DNA from: Citrobacter amalonaticus
GTDB taxonomy: Bacteria; Pseudomonadota; Gammaproteobacteria; Enterobacterales; Enterobacteriaceae
Reading direction: 5' to 3'
Length of the DNA: 64,000 nucleotides
Assembly (NCBI RefSeq): GCF_002918555.1
Contig: NZ_PQMB01000002.1
Span: 1,093,169 to 1,157,168, forward strand
This document shows positions 23,690-36,793 of the stretch, one piece after another; position 1 is the stretch's first letter; the number at the start of each line of letters is the position of its first letter. The notes below the pieces were generated by a model that was given only the letters and a program-made list of their open reading frames with translations, was not told where the DNA came from and searched no databases. The translations under genes were made by a program, and so were the position numbers.

Positions 23690-25390
23690 ATGCGTCTTTT
23701 AAATCGTCTTAAGCAATACCAACGTCTCTGGCAGCCCTCTGCCGGAGAACCCCAGTCTGTTACCGTTGGGGAACTGGCAGAACGCTGCTTTTGTAGCGAG
23801 CGGCACGTGCGTACGCTTCTGCGTCAGGCGCAGGATGCCGGCTGGCTGGTCTGGAAGGCGCAATCCGGACGCGGCAAGCGTGGGCAACTACGCTTCCTGG
23901 TCACGCCGGATTCTCTGCGCAATACCATGATGGAACAGGCGCTGGAAAAAGGAGAGCAGCAGAGCGTACTCGAGCTGGCGCAACTGGCACCTGGGGAACT
24001 AAGAACACTGCTGCAACCGTTTATGGGGGGCCAGTGGCAAAACGATACGCCAACGCTGCGCATCCCCTATTACCGCCAGCTCGACTCACTGCATCCGGGA
24101 TTTCTCCCAGGACGTGCGGAGCAGCACCTTGCCGGGCAGATTTTTTCAGGTCTGACCCGTTTCGACGGCGGAACGCAGCGCCCCTGCGGGGATTTAGCCC
24201 ATCACTGGGATATCTCCGCCGACGGCCTGCGCTGGGATTTCTATATTCGATCCACGTTGTACTGGCATAACGGCGATGCCGTTAACACCAGACAGCTGCA
24301 CCAGCGTCTGCGGATGCTGCTTGAGCTGCCCGTCCTTAATAAGCTCTTTATCAGCGTCAAACATATTGAGGTGACACATCCGCAGTGTCTGACCTTTATT
24401 CTGCATCGTCCTGATTTCTGGCTGGCACATCGTCTGGCAAGCTACAGCAGTCATCTGGCGCATCCGGAATTGCCGCTCACTGGCACCGGTCCCTTCCGGC
24501 TGACGCTGTTTACACCAGAACTGGTTCGCCTGGAGAGTCACGATCATTATCATCTCAGCCACCCGCTGCTCAAAGCGATCGAATACTGGATCACCCCGCA
24601 GCTTTTCGCTCAGAATCTGGGGACCAGCTGTCGCCATCCGGTGCAGATAACCATCGGCAAACCGGAAGAGTTTGCGACCTTAAGCCAGGTGAGCAGTAGT
24701 ATTAGTCTGGGTTTTTGCTATCTGACGTTAAGAAAAAGCCCACGCCTGAATCCCCGACAGGCACGTCGGTTAATCAATATTATTCACCGATCTTCGCTAC
24801 TGCAAACCCTGGACGTGGATGAAAACCTGATTACGCCAAGCAATGCGCTGTTGCCTGGCTGGACCATCCCGCAGTGGGATGAGGAGGACGAGGTGGTGCT
24901 TCCCAAAACACTGACCCTGGCGTACCACCTGCCCGTAGAACTACACACAATGGCAGAACAGCTTCGGCTGGCGCTTGCCTCGCTTGGCTGTGAGTTAACG
25001 CTGATATTTCATAACGCCAAGAACTGGGACGGCGAGCATCCTCTGGCGCAGGCCGATCTGATGATGGGCGACAGGCTGATTGGCGAAGCGCCGGAGTATA
25101 CCCTCGAACAATGGCTACGCTGCGATCAGCTCTGGGCTCACGTTCTCGACGCCCCGGCCTTCGCCCATTTACAGGCAACGCTGGATGCTTTGCAGATTCA
25201 GGCCGATGAGGAGCAACGCCATGCCGCGCTACAGCAGGTGTTTACGCAACTGATGAATGATGCCACGCTGACGCCGCTGTTCAATTATCACTATCGCATA
25301 AGCGCTCCACCCGGCGTGAACGGCGTGCGCCTGAATCCTCGCGGCTGGTTTGAATTTACTGAAGCCTGGCTTCCTCCTCCTTCGCCGTGA
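23690..25390 (+). CDS. ybaE: YbaE, SgrR-family transcription regulator with solute-binding domain
   Basis: The 566-aa protein has an N-terminal winged-helix domain of SgrR type (about residues 25-110, [19 protein letters not shown]). A large oligopeptide-binding-like domain (SBP_bac_5 fold) follows, with the FSGLTRFDG and [16 protein letters not shown] segments. Regulators of this class sense small molecules such as sugar phosphates in SgrR. The ligand and targets of YbaE are unknown. Its length equals E. coli YbaE. Confidence 0.9.
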   Translation: MRLLNRLKQYQRLWQPSAGEPQSVTVGELAERCFCSERHVRTLLRQAQDAGWLVWKAQSGRGKRGQLRFLVTPDSLRNTMMEQALEKGEQQSVLELAQLAPGELRTLLQPFMGGQWQNDTPTLRIPYYRQLDSLHPGFLPGRAEQHLAGQIFSGLTRFDGGTQRPCGDLAHHWDISADGLRWDFYIRSTLYWHNGDAVNTRQLHQRLRMLLELPVLNKLFISVKHIEVTHPQCLTFILHRPDFWLAHRLASYSSHLAHPELPLTGTGPFRLTLFTPELVRLESHDHYHLSHPLLKAIEYWITPQLFAQNLGTSCRHPVQITIGKPEEFATLSQVSSSISLGFCYLTLRKSPRLNPRQARRLINIIHRSSLLQTLDVDENLITPSNALLPGWTIPQWDEEDEVVLPKTLTLAYHLPVELHTMAEQLRLALASLGCELTLIFHNAKNWDGEHPLAQADLMMGDRLIGEAPEYTLEQWLRCDQLWAHVLDAPAFAHLQATLDALQIQADEEQRHAALQQVFTQLMNDATLTPLFNYHYRISAPPGVNGVRLNPRGWFEFTEAWLPPPSP

Positions 25391-25455
25391 AGAAGCTGGT
25401 CGACGTGTGCTTCAGGCGTTACCATAACGCCTTTAGTGATTTGTCAGGAAAAACC

Positions 25456-26151
25456 ATGAAACGTGCCGTCGTAGTATTCAGTGGAGGCCAGGACTCCACC
25501 ACCTGTCTGGTGCAGGCGCTGCATCAGTATGATGAAGTGCATTGCGTGACTTTTGACTATGGTCAGCGGCATCGCGCAGAGATTGATGTGGCACGCGATC
25601 TGGCATTGCAACTGGGCGCACGGGCGCATAAAGTGCTCGACGTTACGCTCCTTAACGAACTGGCCGTCAGCAGCCTGACGCGCGACAGTATCCCTGTACC
25701 GGATTACGAGCCGAACGCTGACGGCATTCCCAATACGTTTGTCCCCGGTCGCAACATTCTCTTTCTGACCCTGGCAGCAATTTATGCTTACCAGGTCAAG
25801 GCCGGGGCGGTGATCACCGGCGTTTGCGAAACAGATTTCTCTGGCTACCCGGACTGTCGTGATGAATTTGTCAAAGCGTTAAACCACGCCGTGAATCTGG
25901 GCATGGCGAAAGAGATTCGCTTTGAGACGCCGCTGATGTGGATTGATAAAGCCGAGACCTGGGCGCTGGCCGATTACTGGGGCAAGCTGGAACTGGTGCG
26001 CCAGGAGACGCTCACCTGCTACAACGGTATCAAAGGCGACGGTTGTGGCCACTGTGCCGCCTGTAATCTGCGCGCTAACGGTCTGAACCATTATCTGGCA
26101 GATAAACCCGCAGTTATGGCGGCAATGAAACAGAAAACGGGTTTGCAATAA
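25456..26151 (+). CDS. queC: QueC, 7-cyano-7-deazaguanine (preQ0) synthase
   Basis: QueC converts 7-carboxy-7-deazaguanine and ammonia to preQ0 with ATP in queuosine synthesis. From [16 protein letters not shown] the product is 231 aa. The PP-loop SGGQDST is at the N-terminus and the zinc cluster is seen as CGHCAACNL near the C-terminus plus an upstream Cys. The upstream in-frame ATG at 25387, which overlaps ybaE, would add 23 residues before the conserved start and is rejected. Confidence 0.95.
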   Translation: MKRAVVVFSGGQDSTTCLVQALHQYDEVHCVTFDYGQRHRAEIDVARDLALQLGARAHKVLDVTLLNELAVSSLTRDSIPVPDYEPNADGIPNTFVPGRNILFLTLAAIYAYQVKAGAVITGVCETDFSGYPDCRDEFVKALNHAVNLGMAKEIRFETPLMWIDKAETWALADYWGKLELVRQETLTCYNGIKGDGCGHCAACNLRANGLNHYLADKPAVMAAMKQKTGLQ

Positions 26152-26170
26152 CGCATTGTCTGTAAACAGC

Positions 26171-26206
26171 CGGATGGCGGTGCAGGCACCTTATCCGGCC
26201 GACCAA
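26171..26206. repeat. REP-like element after queC
   Basis: GCCGGATGGCGGTGCAGGC followed by ACCTTATCCGGCCGACC is a single REP-type hairpin between convergent queC and fadM. Confidence 0.7.
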
Positions 26207-26255
26207 AGACATTCCCGCAGGCTCCGTCAGCAAATCACCATCAGGCTATTCATCG

Positions 26256-26654
26256 CTACTTAACCATCTGTTCCAGCTTTTCCCGTAATTCACCTTCCAG
26301 CGGCAGCGCTTTCTGCGTTTTTAAGTCGATACAGACAAAGGTAATCAGCGCATCCGCCACCACCTGTCCTTCCGGCTCCAGGGTTATCACCTGATTCAAA
26401 ATACCGCTTTTTCCGTTCAGCTGTTGTACCTGGCTGGTTACGGTCAACAGGTCGCTGAGCACCGCGGGACGGCGGTAATTGATATTAATGTTTACGACCA
26501 CGAATGCGATGTTGTGAGAGGTCATCCATTGAAAACTGTCACTGCTTTCCAGCCCATCCCAACGCGCTTCCTCCAGAAACTCCAGGTAACGAGCATTGTT
26601 CACGTGCTGATACACATCCAGATGATAACCACGAACTTTAATCTGCGTTTGCAT
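26256..26654 (-). CDS. fadM: FadM, long-chain acyl-CoA thioesterase III (YbaW)
   Basis: FadM hydrolyses long-chain acyl-CoA and supports oleate beta-oxidation in the FadR regulon. The 132-aa hot-dog protein has the 4-hydroxybenzoyl-CoA thioesterase type motif YHLDVYQHVNNARYLEFLEEAR at the N-terminus, including the catalytic Asp. Its length and sequence match E. coli FadM (also called TesC). Confidence 0.93.
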   Translation of the reverse strand: MQTQIKVRGYHLDVYQHVNNARYLEFLEEARWDGLESSDSFQWMTSHNIAFVVVNININYRRPAVLSDLLTVTSQVQQLNGKSGILNQVITLEPEGQVVADALITFVCIDLKTQKALPLEGELREKLEQMVK

Positions 26655-26715
26655 AGCGTAATAACCTTATTTTTTATAGGAATATACTCTAAAAGCCTGG
26701 CCCACAGGCTTTTAG

Positions 26716-26835
26716 TATTTCGAGTTGCAGGAAGGCGGCAAGTTAGCGAGTCCCGGTGATCTTACTGAAGTAAGTGATTCGGGTGAGTGAATGCAGCCAG
26801 CGCATCTGCAGCTTAAAAAACCACGAGTATTGAGG
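26716..26835. repeat. enterobacterial intergenic repeat, copy near fadM
   Basis: The element begins TTTCGAGTTGCAGGAAGGCG and ends with GCAGCCAGCGCATCTGCAGCTT, followed by ACGAGTATTG. A CTTACT-GA-AGTAAG hairpin at 26761-26774 sits in the middle, flanked by CCCG and CGGG. I recall similar sequences as dispersed repeats in E. coli and Salmonella genomes. The same 5' end recurs at 36948. Confidence 0.65.
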
Positions 26836-26889
26836 TCATAACTGGTATGACCTCTATATTTTGGCAAACTTTGCGGTTACTGCAAGTTA

Positions 26890-27336
<447 letters not shown>

Positions 27337-27347
27337 TCAGAAATGGA

Positions 27348-27369
27348 AAAGGCCGCGAAAGCGGCCTTT
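27348..27369 (-). terminator. hairpin between ybaV and ppiD
   Basis: AAAGGCCGC / GCGGCCTTT with a GAAA loop is a strong stem-loop 46 bp before ppiD's end and, on the minus strand, downstream of ppiD. The minus strand T-tract TTTTCC is short but adequate. Confidence 0.8.
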
Positions 27370-27414
27370 AAGGGTTACAGCTGTTGTGCAATTAGTTGCG
27401 AAGCTTCTCGATGA

Positions 27415-29289
27415 TTACTGCTGTTGCTCCATTGCATCACCGATTTTAATTTTTGCTTCTTTACGCAGATTACTCATCAGCGCTTCAAACACAATCTGCG
27501 CGTTGTTCTGGGTGATCCCCTGAACCATCGCTTTTTTCTGATCTTCCGGCATAGAGCCCGCTTTCACATCATCCAGCGCCAGCAGAACCACGTTGCCCTG
27601 CATGTCGTTAGCAATGCCGTAGCTCGGCTTATCTTTTGCTGGCAGGCTCAGGCTAAACGCAGCCTGGCTCAGCGGATCCTGACCGGTACGGCTCAGGGTT
27701 TTAGACTCGCCAAAGCTCAGACCCGCCGCTTTCATCGCTTCATCGCCCTTACCGGCTTTCAGCTCAGACAGCAGTTTCTCCGCATCCAGTTTCGCCTGTT
27801 GCTCCGCCTTGTTGTGTATAACAAGCGCAGTCACCTGAGCTTTCACCTCAGCCAGCGGCTTAACCGCTTCCGGCTTATGCTCGCTAATACGCAGTACAAA
27901 CGCGCGGTCGCCGTCCACAGTGATGATATCGGAGTTTCTGCCCGGCGTACCGTTCTCGCCCACCAGACCACCGTCAAAGATAGCATCGGTAACGGGTTTG
28001 AAGTTCAGCTCTTCCGGCAGGTTGTTACGGCTAAACCAGCCGGTTTCAACCGCCTTCATACCTGCGGCCTGCTCAGCGCTCACAAGAGATTCGGTATCAT
28101 TGTTCGCGGCATCGCTCACTTTCTGCTGCAACGCAAAGTAGGCATCAAGCGCTTTTTCCTGTTTTACTTTCGCCGCAATATCACTACGCGCTTCGCTCAG
28201 CGGTTTGACCTTCGCAGGTTGAACATCGTCCAGACGGGCAACGAGGAAGCCAACGGAAGATTTGATGACGCCTGACAGCTGGCCTTTTTCTTTCAGACCG
28301 GCATTTTTCAGCTCTTCCGGCGTGGTGGCCTCTTCCAGCCAGCCCATGTCACCGCCGTTACGGGCAGAGATGATATCCGCAGACTTTTCTTTCGCCAGCG
28401 CCGCGAAATCACCGCCTTTATTCAGCGCATCCAGCACGGCTTTCGCTTCATCTTCCGTTTTAGTCTGGATGATGCTGTAGCGGCTACGCTGCGGCTGAGT
28501 AAACTGCTCCTGATGCTGATCGTAGTAGGACTGAATCTCTTCATCACTGGCGGTTTCCTGCATCGCGGCAGCGTCCAGCTTAATGTAGTTAACGCGGAAC
28601 TGCTCCGGCGTCATAAAGCTGTTTTTGTTTTGTTCATAGTAGCTGGAAACTTCCTGCTCAGTCGCCTGCTGCTTCGCGGTCAGCGCATTGACGTCGATAG
28701 TGGCTTCGCGTACAACGCGCTGCTGGGAAACCAGCGCCGCCAGCTCATCCGTCTCGCCTTTGAGCATGAAGTCAGTACCGGCAATACCGCTGATCACCTG
28801 CTGGGTGGTGAGCTGGTTACGCAGCGCCTGCGCGTACTGATCGGCACTCATCCCCATCTGATTCACAATCGCGTTGTAGCGGTTGTTATCAAATTTTCCG
28901 TCAACCTGGAAAGCCGGAGTAGAGAAGATGGCCTGTTTAACCTGCTCGTCGCTGATGCCCAGATTCAGTTCACGGGCATACTGATCCAACAACGCTTCGT
29001 CAATGAGGCGGTTGAGCGTCTGTTGACGCAGCGTCCTCATGTAACCTTCATTCGCCGCCAGTTCAGAGTATTGATCGCCCAGCTGTTGCTGCATGCGGTT
29101 ACGTTCGCTGTTGAACGCATTCTCAAACTGCCCGCGGCCGATCTCCTGGTCATTCACTTTTGCGGCGTAGTTGTTGCTTCCGCCAATCAGGTAACCACTC
29201 ACGCCGGTCAAAATGAACGACACGATAATGATACCGAAAATAATCTTGAGCACGAGACTGTTAGCAGCCGTGCGTAAGCTGTCCATCAT
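27415..29289 (-). CDS. ppiD: PpiD, membrane-anchored periplasmic chaperone
   Basis: PpiD is a SurA-like chaperone tethered to the inner membrane and associated with YfgM at the Sec translocon. The 624-aa protein has one N-terminal transmembrane helix (about residues 14-36, KIIFGIIIVSFILTGVSGYL), a SurA_N-like domain, a parvulin domain (about 265-355, SRYSIIQTKTEDEAKAVLDALN) and a long C-terminal chaperone part. Two adjacent ATGs begin the gene. Confidence 0.95.
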   Translation of the reverse strand: MMDSLRTAANSLVLKIIFGIIIVSFILTGVSGYLIGGSNNYAAKVNDQEIGRGQFENAFNSERNRMQQQLGDQYSELAANEGYMRTLRQQTLNRLIDEALLDQYARELNLGISDEQVKQAIFSTPAFQVDGKFDNNRYNAIVNQMGMSADQYAQALRNQLTTQQVISGIAGTDFMLKGETDELAALVSQQRVVREATIDVNALTAKQQATEQEVSSYYEQNKNSFMTPEQFRVNYIKLDAAAMQETASDEEIQSYYDQHQEQFTQPQRSRYSIIQTKTEDEAKAVLDALNKGGDFAALAKEKSADIISARNGGDMGWLEEATTPEELKNAGLKEKGQLSGVIKSSVGFLVARLDDVQPAKVKPLSEARSDIAAKVKQEKALDAYFALQQKVSDAANNDTESLVSAEQAAGMKAVETGWFSRNNLPEELNFKPVTDAIFDGGLVGENGTPGRNSDIITVDGDRAFVLRISEHKPEAVKPLAEVKAQVTALVIHNKAEQQAKLDAEKLLSELKAGKGDEAMKAAGLSFGESKTLSRTGQDPLSQAAFSLSLPAKDKPSYGIANDMQGNVVLLALDDVKAGSMPEDQKKAMVQGITQNNAQIVFEALMSNLRKEAKIKIGDAMEQQQ

Positions 29290-29482
29290 GGTGTAACCAC
29301 ACTCCGCTGTAGATGACAATACGCTTTACCCTTTGAGCCGCTTCAATACGGTGGCAAGGATTTTGAGTATATATGCTTCACGCAGCATAGCGTTTCCTGA
29401 ACGCTGCGCAGAAAGACCTATTGTGACAAGAAACTGGGGCAATTGTCAGCCCACAAGGTGCAGAAAGTCGCGGATCGTAAAT

Positions 29483-29508
29483 AAAAAAGGCACATCAGAT
29501 GATGCGCC
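29483..29508 (-). terminator. hupB terminator
   Basis: On the minus strand GGCGCATCA / TGATGTGCC (one G-U pair) is followed by TTTTTT, 35 bp after the hupB stop codon. Confidence 0.82.
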
Positions 29509-29542
29509 CTTGTACTTTGTCACATCCCCAAGGGGAAAACGC

Positions 29543-29815
29543 TTAGTTTACCGCGTCTTTCAGTGCCTTACCTGCACGGAAACCCGGAACTTTAGCAGCA
29601 GCAATGGTGATCTCTTTACCTGTTTGCGGGTTGCGACCAGTACGGGCAGCACGCTCTTTAACGGCAAAAGTACCAAAACCTACCAGCGCAACGTCATCCC
29701 CTTCTTTCAGAGATTCAGTAACAGAAGCAATAATTGCATCTAACGCACGTCCAGCCGCAGCCTTAGAGATGTCAGCCCCTGCAGCAATCTTGTCGATCAG
29801 TTGAGATTTATTCAC
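29543..29815 (-). CDS. hupB: HU-beta, nucleoid-associated DNA-binding protein
   Basis: HupB forms HU heterodimers with HupA and bends and constrains DNA. The 90-residue protein ([20 protein letters not shown] to [12 protein letters not shown]) has the DNA-grasping arm [20 protein letters not shown] with the intercalating proline. It is nearly identical to E. coli HU-beta. It lies between lon and ppiD, each with its own terminator. Confidence 0.98.
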   Translation of the reverse strand: MNKSQLIDKIAAGADISKAAAGRALDAIIASVTESLKEGDDVALVGFGTFAVKERAARTGRNPQTGKEITIAAAKVPGFRAGKALKDAVN

Positions 29816-29954
29816 TCTTCTCTTCCTCTTTATAATTTATATCGCACCAGAATCCTTCAAAGTGCGACCGCGCAGCAGTTATATCAGGCCTGCCACGCCC
29901 TTACAACACCCGTTAATGATGGCAGACCTAATCCGTCATCTAAATTAGCTATAC

Positions 29955-29991
29955 AAAAAAAGGCTGGCAAGTCCGAAATGGCCTGCCAGCC
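29955..29991 (-). terminator. lon terminator
   Basis: GGCTGGCA / TGCCAGCC, an 8-bp stem with a 14-nt loop, is followed on the minus strand by seven Ts. It is 33 bp after the lon stop codon. Confidence 0.88.
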
Positions 29992-30023
29992 CTGTTTTTA
30001 TGAGTGCTCTTTGCGCGAGGTCA

Positions 30024-32378
30024 CTATTTTGCGGTCACAACCTGCATTCCGGACGGTTCATTTTGCAGCGCAAGAGTCAGAACTTCCTCAATGCGTTTCA
30101 CCGGATGGATATCCAGATCGGCAATCACGTTGTCCGGAATCTCTTCCAGATCGCGTTTATTTTCGTCCGGAATTAAGACCGTTTTAATACCGCCACGGTG
30201 TGCCGCCAGCAGTTTTTCTTTCAAACCACCAATAGGCAGAACCTGGCCACGCAAGGTGATCTCACCGGTCATCGCCACATCGGCGCGAACCGGGTTGCCA
30301 GTCAGACAGGACACCAGCGCGGTACACATCGCGATACCCGCACTCGGTCCGTCTTTCGGCGTTGCCCCTTCCGGTACGTGAACGTGGATGTCGCGTTTTT
30401 CGTAGAAATCCGGGTTGATACCCAGTTTTTCCGCGCGCGCACGCACTACGGTCAGCGCTGCCTGAATAGATTCCTGCATCACTTCACCGAGCGAACCGGT
30501 ATAAGTCAGCTTACCTTTGCCCGGTACGCAGGCGGTTTCAATGGTCAGCAGATCGCCGCCCACTTCCGTCCACGCCAGACCGGTCACCTGACCAACGCGG
30601 TTTTCGTTGTCCGCACGTCCATAGTCAAAGCGCTGTACGCCGAGGTAGTCATGCAGGTTGTCGCCGTTGATCTCAATGTGCTTCAGCGACTTATCCAGCA
30701 GCAGCTGTTTGACCGCTTTACGGCACAGCTTGGAGATTTCACGCTCCAGGCTACGCACGCCCGCCTCACGGGTGTAGTAACGAATAATGCCGATGATGGC
30801 GCTATCGTCGACCGTCAGTTCGCCTTTCTTCAACGCGTTCCGCTCGATCTGCTTCGGCAGCAGATGCCGTTTAGCGATGTTCAGCTTCTCATCTTCGGTA
30901 TAACCCGACAGACGGATCACCTCCATACGATCCAGCAGCGGCGCCGGAATATTCATGGAGTTTGAGGTCGCAACGAACATCACGTCGCTGAGATCGTAGT
31001 CCACTTCCAGGTAGTGATCGCTGAACGCCACGTTCTGCTCAGGATCCAGCACCTCAAGCAGCGCGGAAGCCGGATCGCCACGCATGTCAGAAGACATTTT
31101 GTCGATCTCATCAAGCAGGAACAGCGGGTTTTTAACCCCCACTTTGGCCATTTTCTGGATCAGTTTACCCGGCATGGAGCCGATGTATGTCCGGCGGTGA
31201 CCGCGGATCTCTGCCTCATCACGCACGCCGCCCAGCGCCATACGGATGTATTTACGTCCGGTGGCTTTGGCGATGGACTGCCCAAGAGACGTTTTACCTA
31301 CCCCCGGCGGCCCTACCAGGCACAGGATCGGTCCCTTGATTTTGTTCACACGGCTTTGGACCGCGAGATATTCCAGAATGCGGTCTTTCACTCGCTCCAG
31401 ACCGTAATGGTCGGTGTCGAGGATCTCCTGCGCCTGGCGCAGATCTTTTTTGACCTTGCTGCGCGCATTCCACGGTACCTGTACCATCCAGTCGATATAA
31501 CCGCGCACCACCGTCGCTTCTGCCGACATCGGAGACATCATTTTCAGCTTCTGCAGTTCAGCTTCCGCTTTCTCTTTTGCCTCTTTTGGCATTTTCGCCG
31601 CATCGATCTTACGCTTCAGCGCTTCATTTTCATCCGGCGCATCGTCCATCTCGCCGAGCTCTTTCTGAATGGCTTTCATTTGCTCGTTCAGATAGTACTC
31701 GCGCTGAGATTTCTCCATCTGCTTTTTAACACGGTTGCGAATGCGTTTCTCAACCTGGAGCAGATCAATTTCTGATTCCATCATCGCCATCAGATATTCC
31801 AGACGTTCATTAACGTCGGACATCTCCAGTACGGACTGCTTATCCGCCAGCTTCAGCGGCATATGCGCAGCGATGGTATCCGCCAGGCGTGCGGGATCGT
31901 CAATGCTATTGAGCGATGTCAGCACTTCTGGCGGGATTTTCTTGTTCAGCTTGATATAGCCTTCGAACTGGCTGATAGCGGTACGCACCAGCACTTCCTG
32001 CTCACGCTCATCAATGGCTGGCGAGTCAAGATATTCCGCTTTCGCGGAGAAGTGCTCGCCGTTATCAGACAGCGCGGAAATACGCGCACGCTGTAACCCC
32101 TCAACCAGCACTTTTACGGTGCCGTCAGGCAGTTTCAGCATCTGCAGAATGGAGGCCACGGTCCCGACGGTGAAAAGATCGTTTACACCCGGCTCATCCG
32201 TTGACGCTTCTTTCTGGGCAACCAGCATGATTTTTTTATCATGGTCCATGGCCGCTTCCAGACAACGGATAGATTTTTCCCGCCCTACAAATAAGGGTAT
32301 GACCATGTGCGGATAAACCACCACATCGCGCAACGGCAATACGGGGATTTCAATGCGTTCAGAACGCTCAGGATTCAT
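30024..32378 (-). CDS. lon: Lon, ATP-dependent serine protease
   Basis: Lon degrades misfolded and regulatory proteins such as SulA and RcsA. The product from [14 protein letters not shown] is 784 aa. It has an N-terminal substrate-recognition domain, an AAA+ module with Walker [12 protein letters not shown] (about residue 356) and Walker [10 protein letters not shown], and a protease domain with the Ser-Lys dyad ([15 protein letters not shown], Ser679, and [10 protein letters not shown], Lys722). An in-frame ATG 15 codons upstream lies in the leader and is rejected. Confidence 0.98.
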   Translation of the reverse strand: MNPERSERIEIPVLPLRDVVVYPHMVIPLFVGREKSIRCLEAAMDHDKKIMLVAQKEASTDEPGVNDLFTVGTVASILQMLKLPDGTVKVLVEGLQRARISALSDNGEHFSAKAEYLDSPAIDEREQEVLVRTAISQFEGYIKLNKKIPPEVLTSLNSIDDPARLADTIAAHMPLKLADKQSVLEMSDVNERLEYLMAMMESEIDLLQVEKRIRNRVKKQMEKSQREYYLNEQMKAIQKELGEMDDAPDENEALKRKIDAAKMPKEAKEKAEAELQKLKMMSPMSAEATVVRGYIDWMVQVPWNARSKVKKDLRQAQEILDTDHYGLERVKDRILEYLAVQSRVNKIKGPILCLVGPPGVGKTSLGQSIAKATGRKYIRMALGGVRDEAEIRGHRRTYIGSMPGKLIQKMAKVGVKNPLFLLDEIDKMSSDMRGDPASALLEVLDPEQNVAFSDHYLEVDYDLSDVMFVATSNSMNIPAPLLDRMEVIRLSGYTEDEKLNIAKRHLLPKQIERNALKKGELTVDDSAIIGIIRYYTREAGVRSLEREISKLCRKAVKQLLLDKSLKHIEINGDNLHDYLGVQRFDYGRADNENRVGQVTGLAWTEVGGDLLTIETACVPGKGKLTYTGSLGEVMQESIQAALTVVRARAEKLGINPDFYEKRDIHVHVPEGATPKDGPSAGIAMCTALVSCLTGNPVRADVAMTGEITLRGQVLPIGGLKEKLLAAHRGGIKTVLIPDENKRDLEEIPDNVIADLDIHPVKRIEEVLTLALQNEPSGMQVVTAK

Positions 32379-32460
32379 AGAGCTCTCTCTTAGTTTAGTG
32401 TCCGCCAGGTAATTAAGTGGCACGACTGTGCTTCACGCCACCTTTAACATGTATGTCAGT

Positions 32461-32488
32461 ATATGGGGATGTTTCCCACACATTCAAC
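32461..32488 (-). promoter_or_regulatory. sigma-32-type heat-shock promoter of lon
   Basis: On the minus strand GTTGAA (32488-32483) and CCCCATAT (32468-32461) are 14 bp apart. This agrees with the sigma-32 consensus CTTGAA/CCCCATNT and with the known lon heat-shock promoter. Confidence 0.85.
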
Positions 32489-32502
32489 GCCATGTTTACG
32501 GA

Positions 32503-32535
32503 AAAATAAAAGGGGGGATAAAATCCCCCCTTTTT
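32503..32535 (-). terminator. clpX terminator
   Basis: AAAAGGGGGGAT / ATCCCCCCTTTT, a perfect 12-bp stem with an AAA loop, is followed on the minus strand by further T-rich DNA. It lies 28 bp after the clpX stop codon. Confidence 0.92.
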
Positions 32536-32562
32536 GATTAAATGCCTGTATGAATTGATGAA

Positions 32563-33837
32563 TTATTCGCCAGATGCCTGCTGCGCTTCCGGCTTGCCAT
32601 AAATCAGCAATGGTTTGCTCTGACCATCGATAACGGATTCGTCGATTACCACTTTTTCGACCTCTTCCATTGAAGGCAGATCGTACATGGTATCCAGCAG
32701 CGCGGCTTCCACGATTGAACGCAGACCACGGGCACCTGTTTTACGTGCCATCGCTTTTCTGGCAATCGCATCCAGCGCTTCGTCACGGAACTCCAGATCC
32801 ACGCCTTCGAGGTTAAACAGCGCCTGATACTGCTTGGTCAGGGCATTTTTCGGCTCTTTGAGGATTTGAATCAGCGCTTCTTCACTCAGCTCATTCAGCG
32901 TTGCGACAACCGGCAGACGACCGATGAACTCAGGGATCAGACCAAATTTGATCAAATCTTCCGGTTCAACCTGCGACAGCAGTTCACCTTCGCTGGCTTT
33001 GTCAGACTTCGCTTTTACCGTCGCGCCAAAACCAATGCCGGAGCCGGTTTCAACACGGTTAGCAATCACTTTATCCAGTCCGGCAAAGGCGCCGCCACAG
33101 ATAAACAGGATCTTAGAGGTATCGACCTGCAGGAACTCTTGCTGAGGATGTTTACGTCCTCCCTGCGGCGGTACGGCAGCAACGGTACCTTCGATCAGCT
33201 TCAGCAGCGCCTGCTGTACCCCTTCACCGGAAACGTCGCGGGTGATTGACGGGTTGTCAGACTTACGAGAAATCTTATCGATTTCATCGATGTAGACGAT
33301 GCCACGCTGAGCTTTTTGTACGTCGTAATCGCACTTCTGCAGCAGTTTCTGAATAATATTTTCAACGTCTTCGCCCACATACCCCGCTTCGGTCAGGGTG
33401 GTGGCATCAGCCATCGTGAACGGAACGTCCAGCAGGCGCGCCAGCGTTTCCGCCAGCAGCGTTTTACCTGAGCCGGTCGGGCCAATCAGCAGAATGTTAC
33501 TTTTGCCCAACTCGACGCCATTGCTGGTGTCGCCGTTACGCAGACGTTTGTAGTGGTTGTATACCGCGACCGCCAGAACTTTCTTCGCTTGTTCCTGACC
33601 GATAACGTAATCGTCCAGGTGGTTGCGAATTTCATGTGGCGTCGGCAGCGCACTGCGTTCACGGTGCGGTGCGACTTCCTTAATCTCTTCGCGAATAATG
33701 TCGTTACATAAATCGACGCATTCGTCGCAGATATACACGGATGGACCGGCAATGAGCTTACGCACTTCATGCTGGCTTTTGCCGCAAAAAGAGCAGTACA
33801 GCAGTTTGCCCGAGCCATCTTTGCGTTTATCTGTCAT
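32563..33837 (-). CDS. clpX: ClpX, AAA+ unfoldase of ClpXP
   Basis: ClpX recognises degrons such as the ssrA tag, unfolds substrates and feeds them to ClpP. The 424-aa protein has an N-terminal zinc-binding domain with Cys15, Cys18 and a later CDECVDLC pair. Walker A is [11 protein letters not shown] (about residue 119) and Walker B is [18 protein letters not shown] is the pore-1 loop and IGFGATV supplies the ClpP-binding IGF loop. It is downstream of clpP in the same orientation. Confidence 0.98.
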   Translation of the reverse strand: MTDKRKDGSGKLLYCSFCGKSQHEVRKLIAGPSVYICDECVDLCNDIIREEIKEVAPHRERSALPTPHEIRNHLDDYVIGQEQAKKVLAVAVYNHYKRLRNGDTSNGVELGKSNILLIGPTGSGKTLLAETLARLLDVPFTMADATTLTEAGYVGEDVENIIQKLLQKCDYDVQKAQRGIVYIDEIDKISRKSDNPSITRDVSGEGVQQALLKLIEGTVAAVPPQGGRKHPQQEFLQVDTSKILFICGGAFAGLDKVIANRVETGSGIGFGATVKAKSDKASEGELLSQVEPEDLIKFGLIPEFIGRLPVVATLNELSEEALIQILKEPKNALTKQYQALFNLEGVDLEFRDEALDAIARKAMARKTGARGLRSIVEAALLDTMYDLPSMEEVEKVVIDESVIDGQSKPLLIYGKPEAQQASGE

Positions 33838-33963
33838 GAGTCAAAACCTCTTCTTTGTTCTTTGTGCCGCACACGACGACGCAAATGCCATTCTCAGACG
33901 CAAGTCGCAACTACGCGTTGTGCCGCCTTTCATTAGTATAGCGGCACACTTGCGTCCTGGGCA

Positions 33964-34587
33964 TCAATTACGATGGGTCAAAATCGAGTCGACCAGGCCA
34001 TACTCCACTGCTTCAGATGCGGAGAGGAAGCGATCGCGCTCGGTATCACGTTCAATCTGCTCAAGAGATTGACCCGTATGGTGTGCCATAAGTTCATTCA
34101 TGCGCCCTTTCACTTTCAGGATTTCACGGGCATGAATTTCAATATCCGTTGCCTGGCCCTGGTAACCGCCCAGAGGCTGGTGGATCATGACGCGGGAGTT
34201 TGGCAGGCAGAAACGTTTGCCTTTCGCCCCGGCCGTCAGCAGGAATGCGCCCATTGAGGCCGCCTGGCCCATACAAATAGTGCTGACATCCGGCTTGATA
34301 AACTGCATGGTATCATAGATAGACATCCCTGCCGTAATCACCCCGCCTGGAGAGTTGATGTACAGATAGATATCTTTTTCCGGGTTTTCCGCTTCCAGAA
34401 ACAGCATCTGCGCCACAATCAGATTAGCCATGTGATCTTCGACCTGGCCTGTCAGAAAAATGACACGTTCCTTAAGTAGACGAGAATAGATATCAAAAGA
34501 GCGCTCACCGCGTGAGGTCTGTTCAATGACCATTGGCACCAGTGCCATATGGGGTGCAAATTTATCTCGTTCGCCGCTGTATGACAT
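33964..34587 (-). CDS. clpP: ClpP, proteolytic subunit of ClpXP and ClpAP
   Basis: ClpP forms the double-heptameric serine protease chamber. From [14 protein letters not shown] the product is 207 aa with a short propeptide. The catalytic Ser (GQAASMGAF, Ser111), His (SRVMIHQP, His136) and Asp ([10 protein letters not shown], about residue 185) are present. An in-frame extension to 34704 runs through the heat-shock promoter and is rejected. clpX follows 126 bp later. Confidence 0.98.
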   Translation of the reverse strand: MSYSGERDKFAPHMALVPMVIEQTSRGERSFDIYSRLLKERVIFLTGQVEDHMANLIVAQMLFLEAENPEKDIYLYINSPGGVITAGMSIYDTMQFIKPDVSTICMGQAASMGAFLLTAGAKGKRFCLPNSRVMIHQPLGGYQGQATDIEIHAREILKVKGRMNELMAHHTGQSLEQIERDTERDRFLSASEAVEYGLVDSILTHRN

Positions 34588-34666
34588 TTCCGTCTCCTGG
34601 ATAAAAATTGAAAAAACCTGCTGTACCGATTGTAACCTTATGGACGGATTATCAGCTAGTCCCTCT

Positions 34667-34696
34667 GTTATGGGTACGGCATCGCCATAATTCAAG
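34667..34696 (-). promoter_or_regulatory. sigma-32-type promoter of clpPX
   Basis: On the minus strand CTTGAA (34696-34691) is followed after 16 bp by CCCATAAC (34674-34667), a reasonable sigma-32 element about 80 bp before the clpP start codon. clpP is heat-inducible in E. coli. Confidence 0.65.
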
Positions 34697-34768
34697 CATA
34701 ACAATCTTTTGTTGTAACGCTAACACTGAAACCCGGTTTTTCGCACGCTTCCATGCAAAATTCGTGAC

Positions 34769-34799
34769 AAAAAAAAACCCGCCACCTGAAGGTGACGGG
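34769..34799 (-). terminator. tig terminator
   Basis: On the minus strand CCCGTCACC / GGTGGCGGG with a TTCA loop and one wobble pair is followed by nine Ts, 31 bp after the tig stop codon. Confidence 0.92.
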
Positions 34800-34829
34800 C
34801 CTTAGTGCAAATTTCAACCGCCAGGCGAA

Positions 34830-36475
<1,646 letters not shown>

Positions 36476-36793
36476 CTACGCGATACTTCCCGCGCCGCGA
36501 CAGGGAGGTGATGCAAAGATCGTATCCTGCAATCCTTCCCACTCTTTAATGGTGTAGGTATGTAAGGCCAGTGCATGAACGGTAGTTGACAGCTCCTCCG
36601 TCAAAGTGCCGTAAATCATCCGATGACGATTCAGAAAACGTTCACCGGTGAAGCGATCGCTGACCAGCACAACTTTAAAATGGCTTTCAGAGCCGGCCGG
36701 GACATTGTGACGATAGCTTTCATCCACCACTTCGAGGAACACAGGTTGGAACGCAGCCCTTAATTTTTCTTCTATCTGCTCACGTATCATCAT
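36476..36793 (-). CDS. bolA: BolA, stress and morphology regulator
   Basis: BolA is induced by RpoS in stationary phase, alters cell shape and works with monothiol glutaredoxin Grx4 in iron-sulfur metabolism. The 105-aa protein from [10 protein letters not shown] has the class II KH-like fold ([31 protein letters not shown]), including the conserved C-terminal His used for Fe-S binding. The length equals E. coli BolA. Confidence 0.95.
   Translation of the reverse strand: MMIREQIEEKLRAAFQPVFLEVVDESYRHNVPAGSESHFKVVLVSDRFTGERFLNRHRMIYGTLTEELSTTVHALALHTYTIKEWEGLQDTIFASPPCRGAGSIA

Noticed and set aside
33486-33818. 110-codon frame inside clpX on the same strand
   Set aside because: Out-of-frame shadow of the clpX zinc and N-terminal domain coding DNA.
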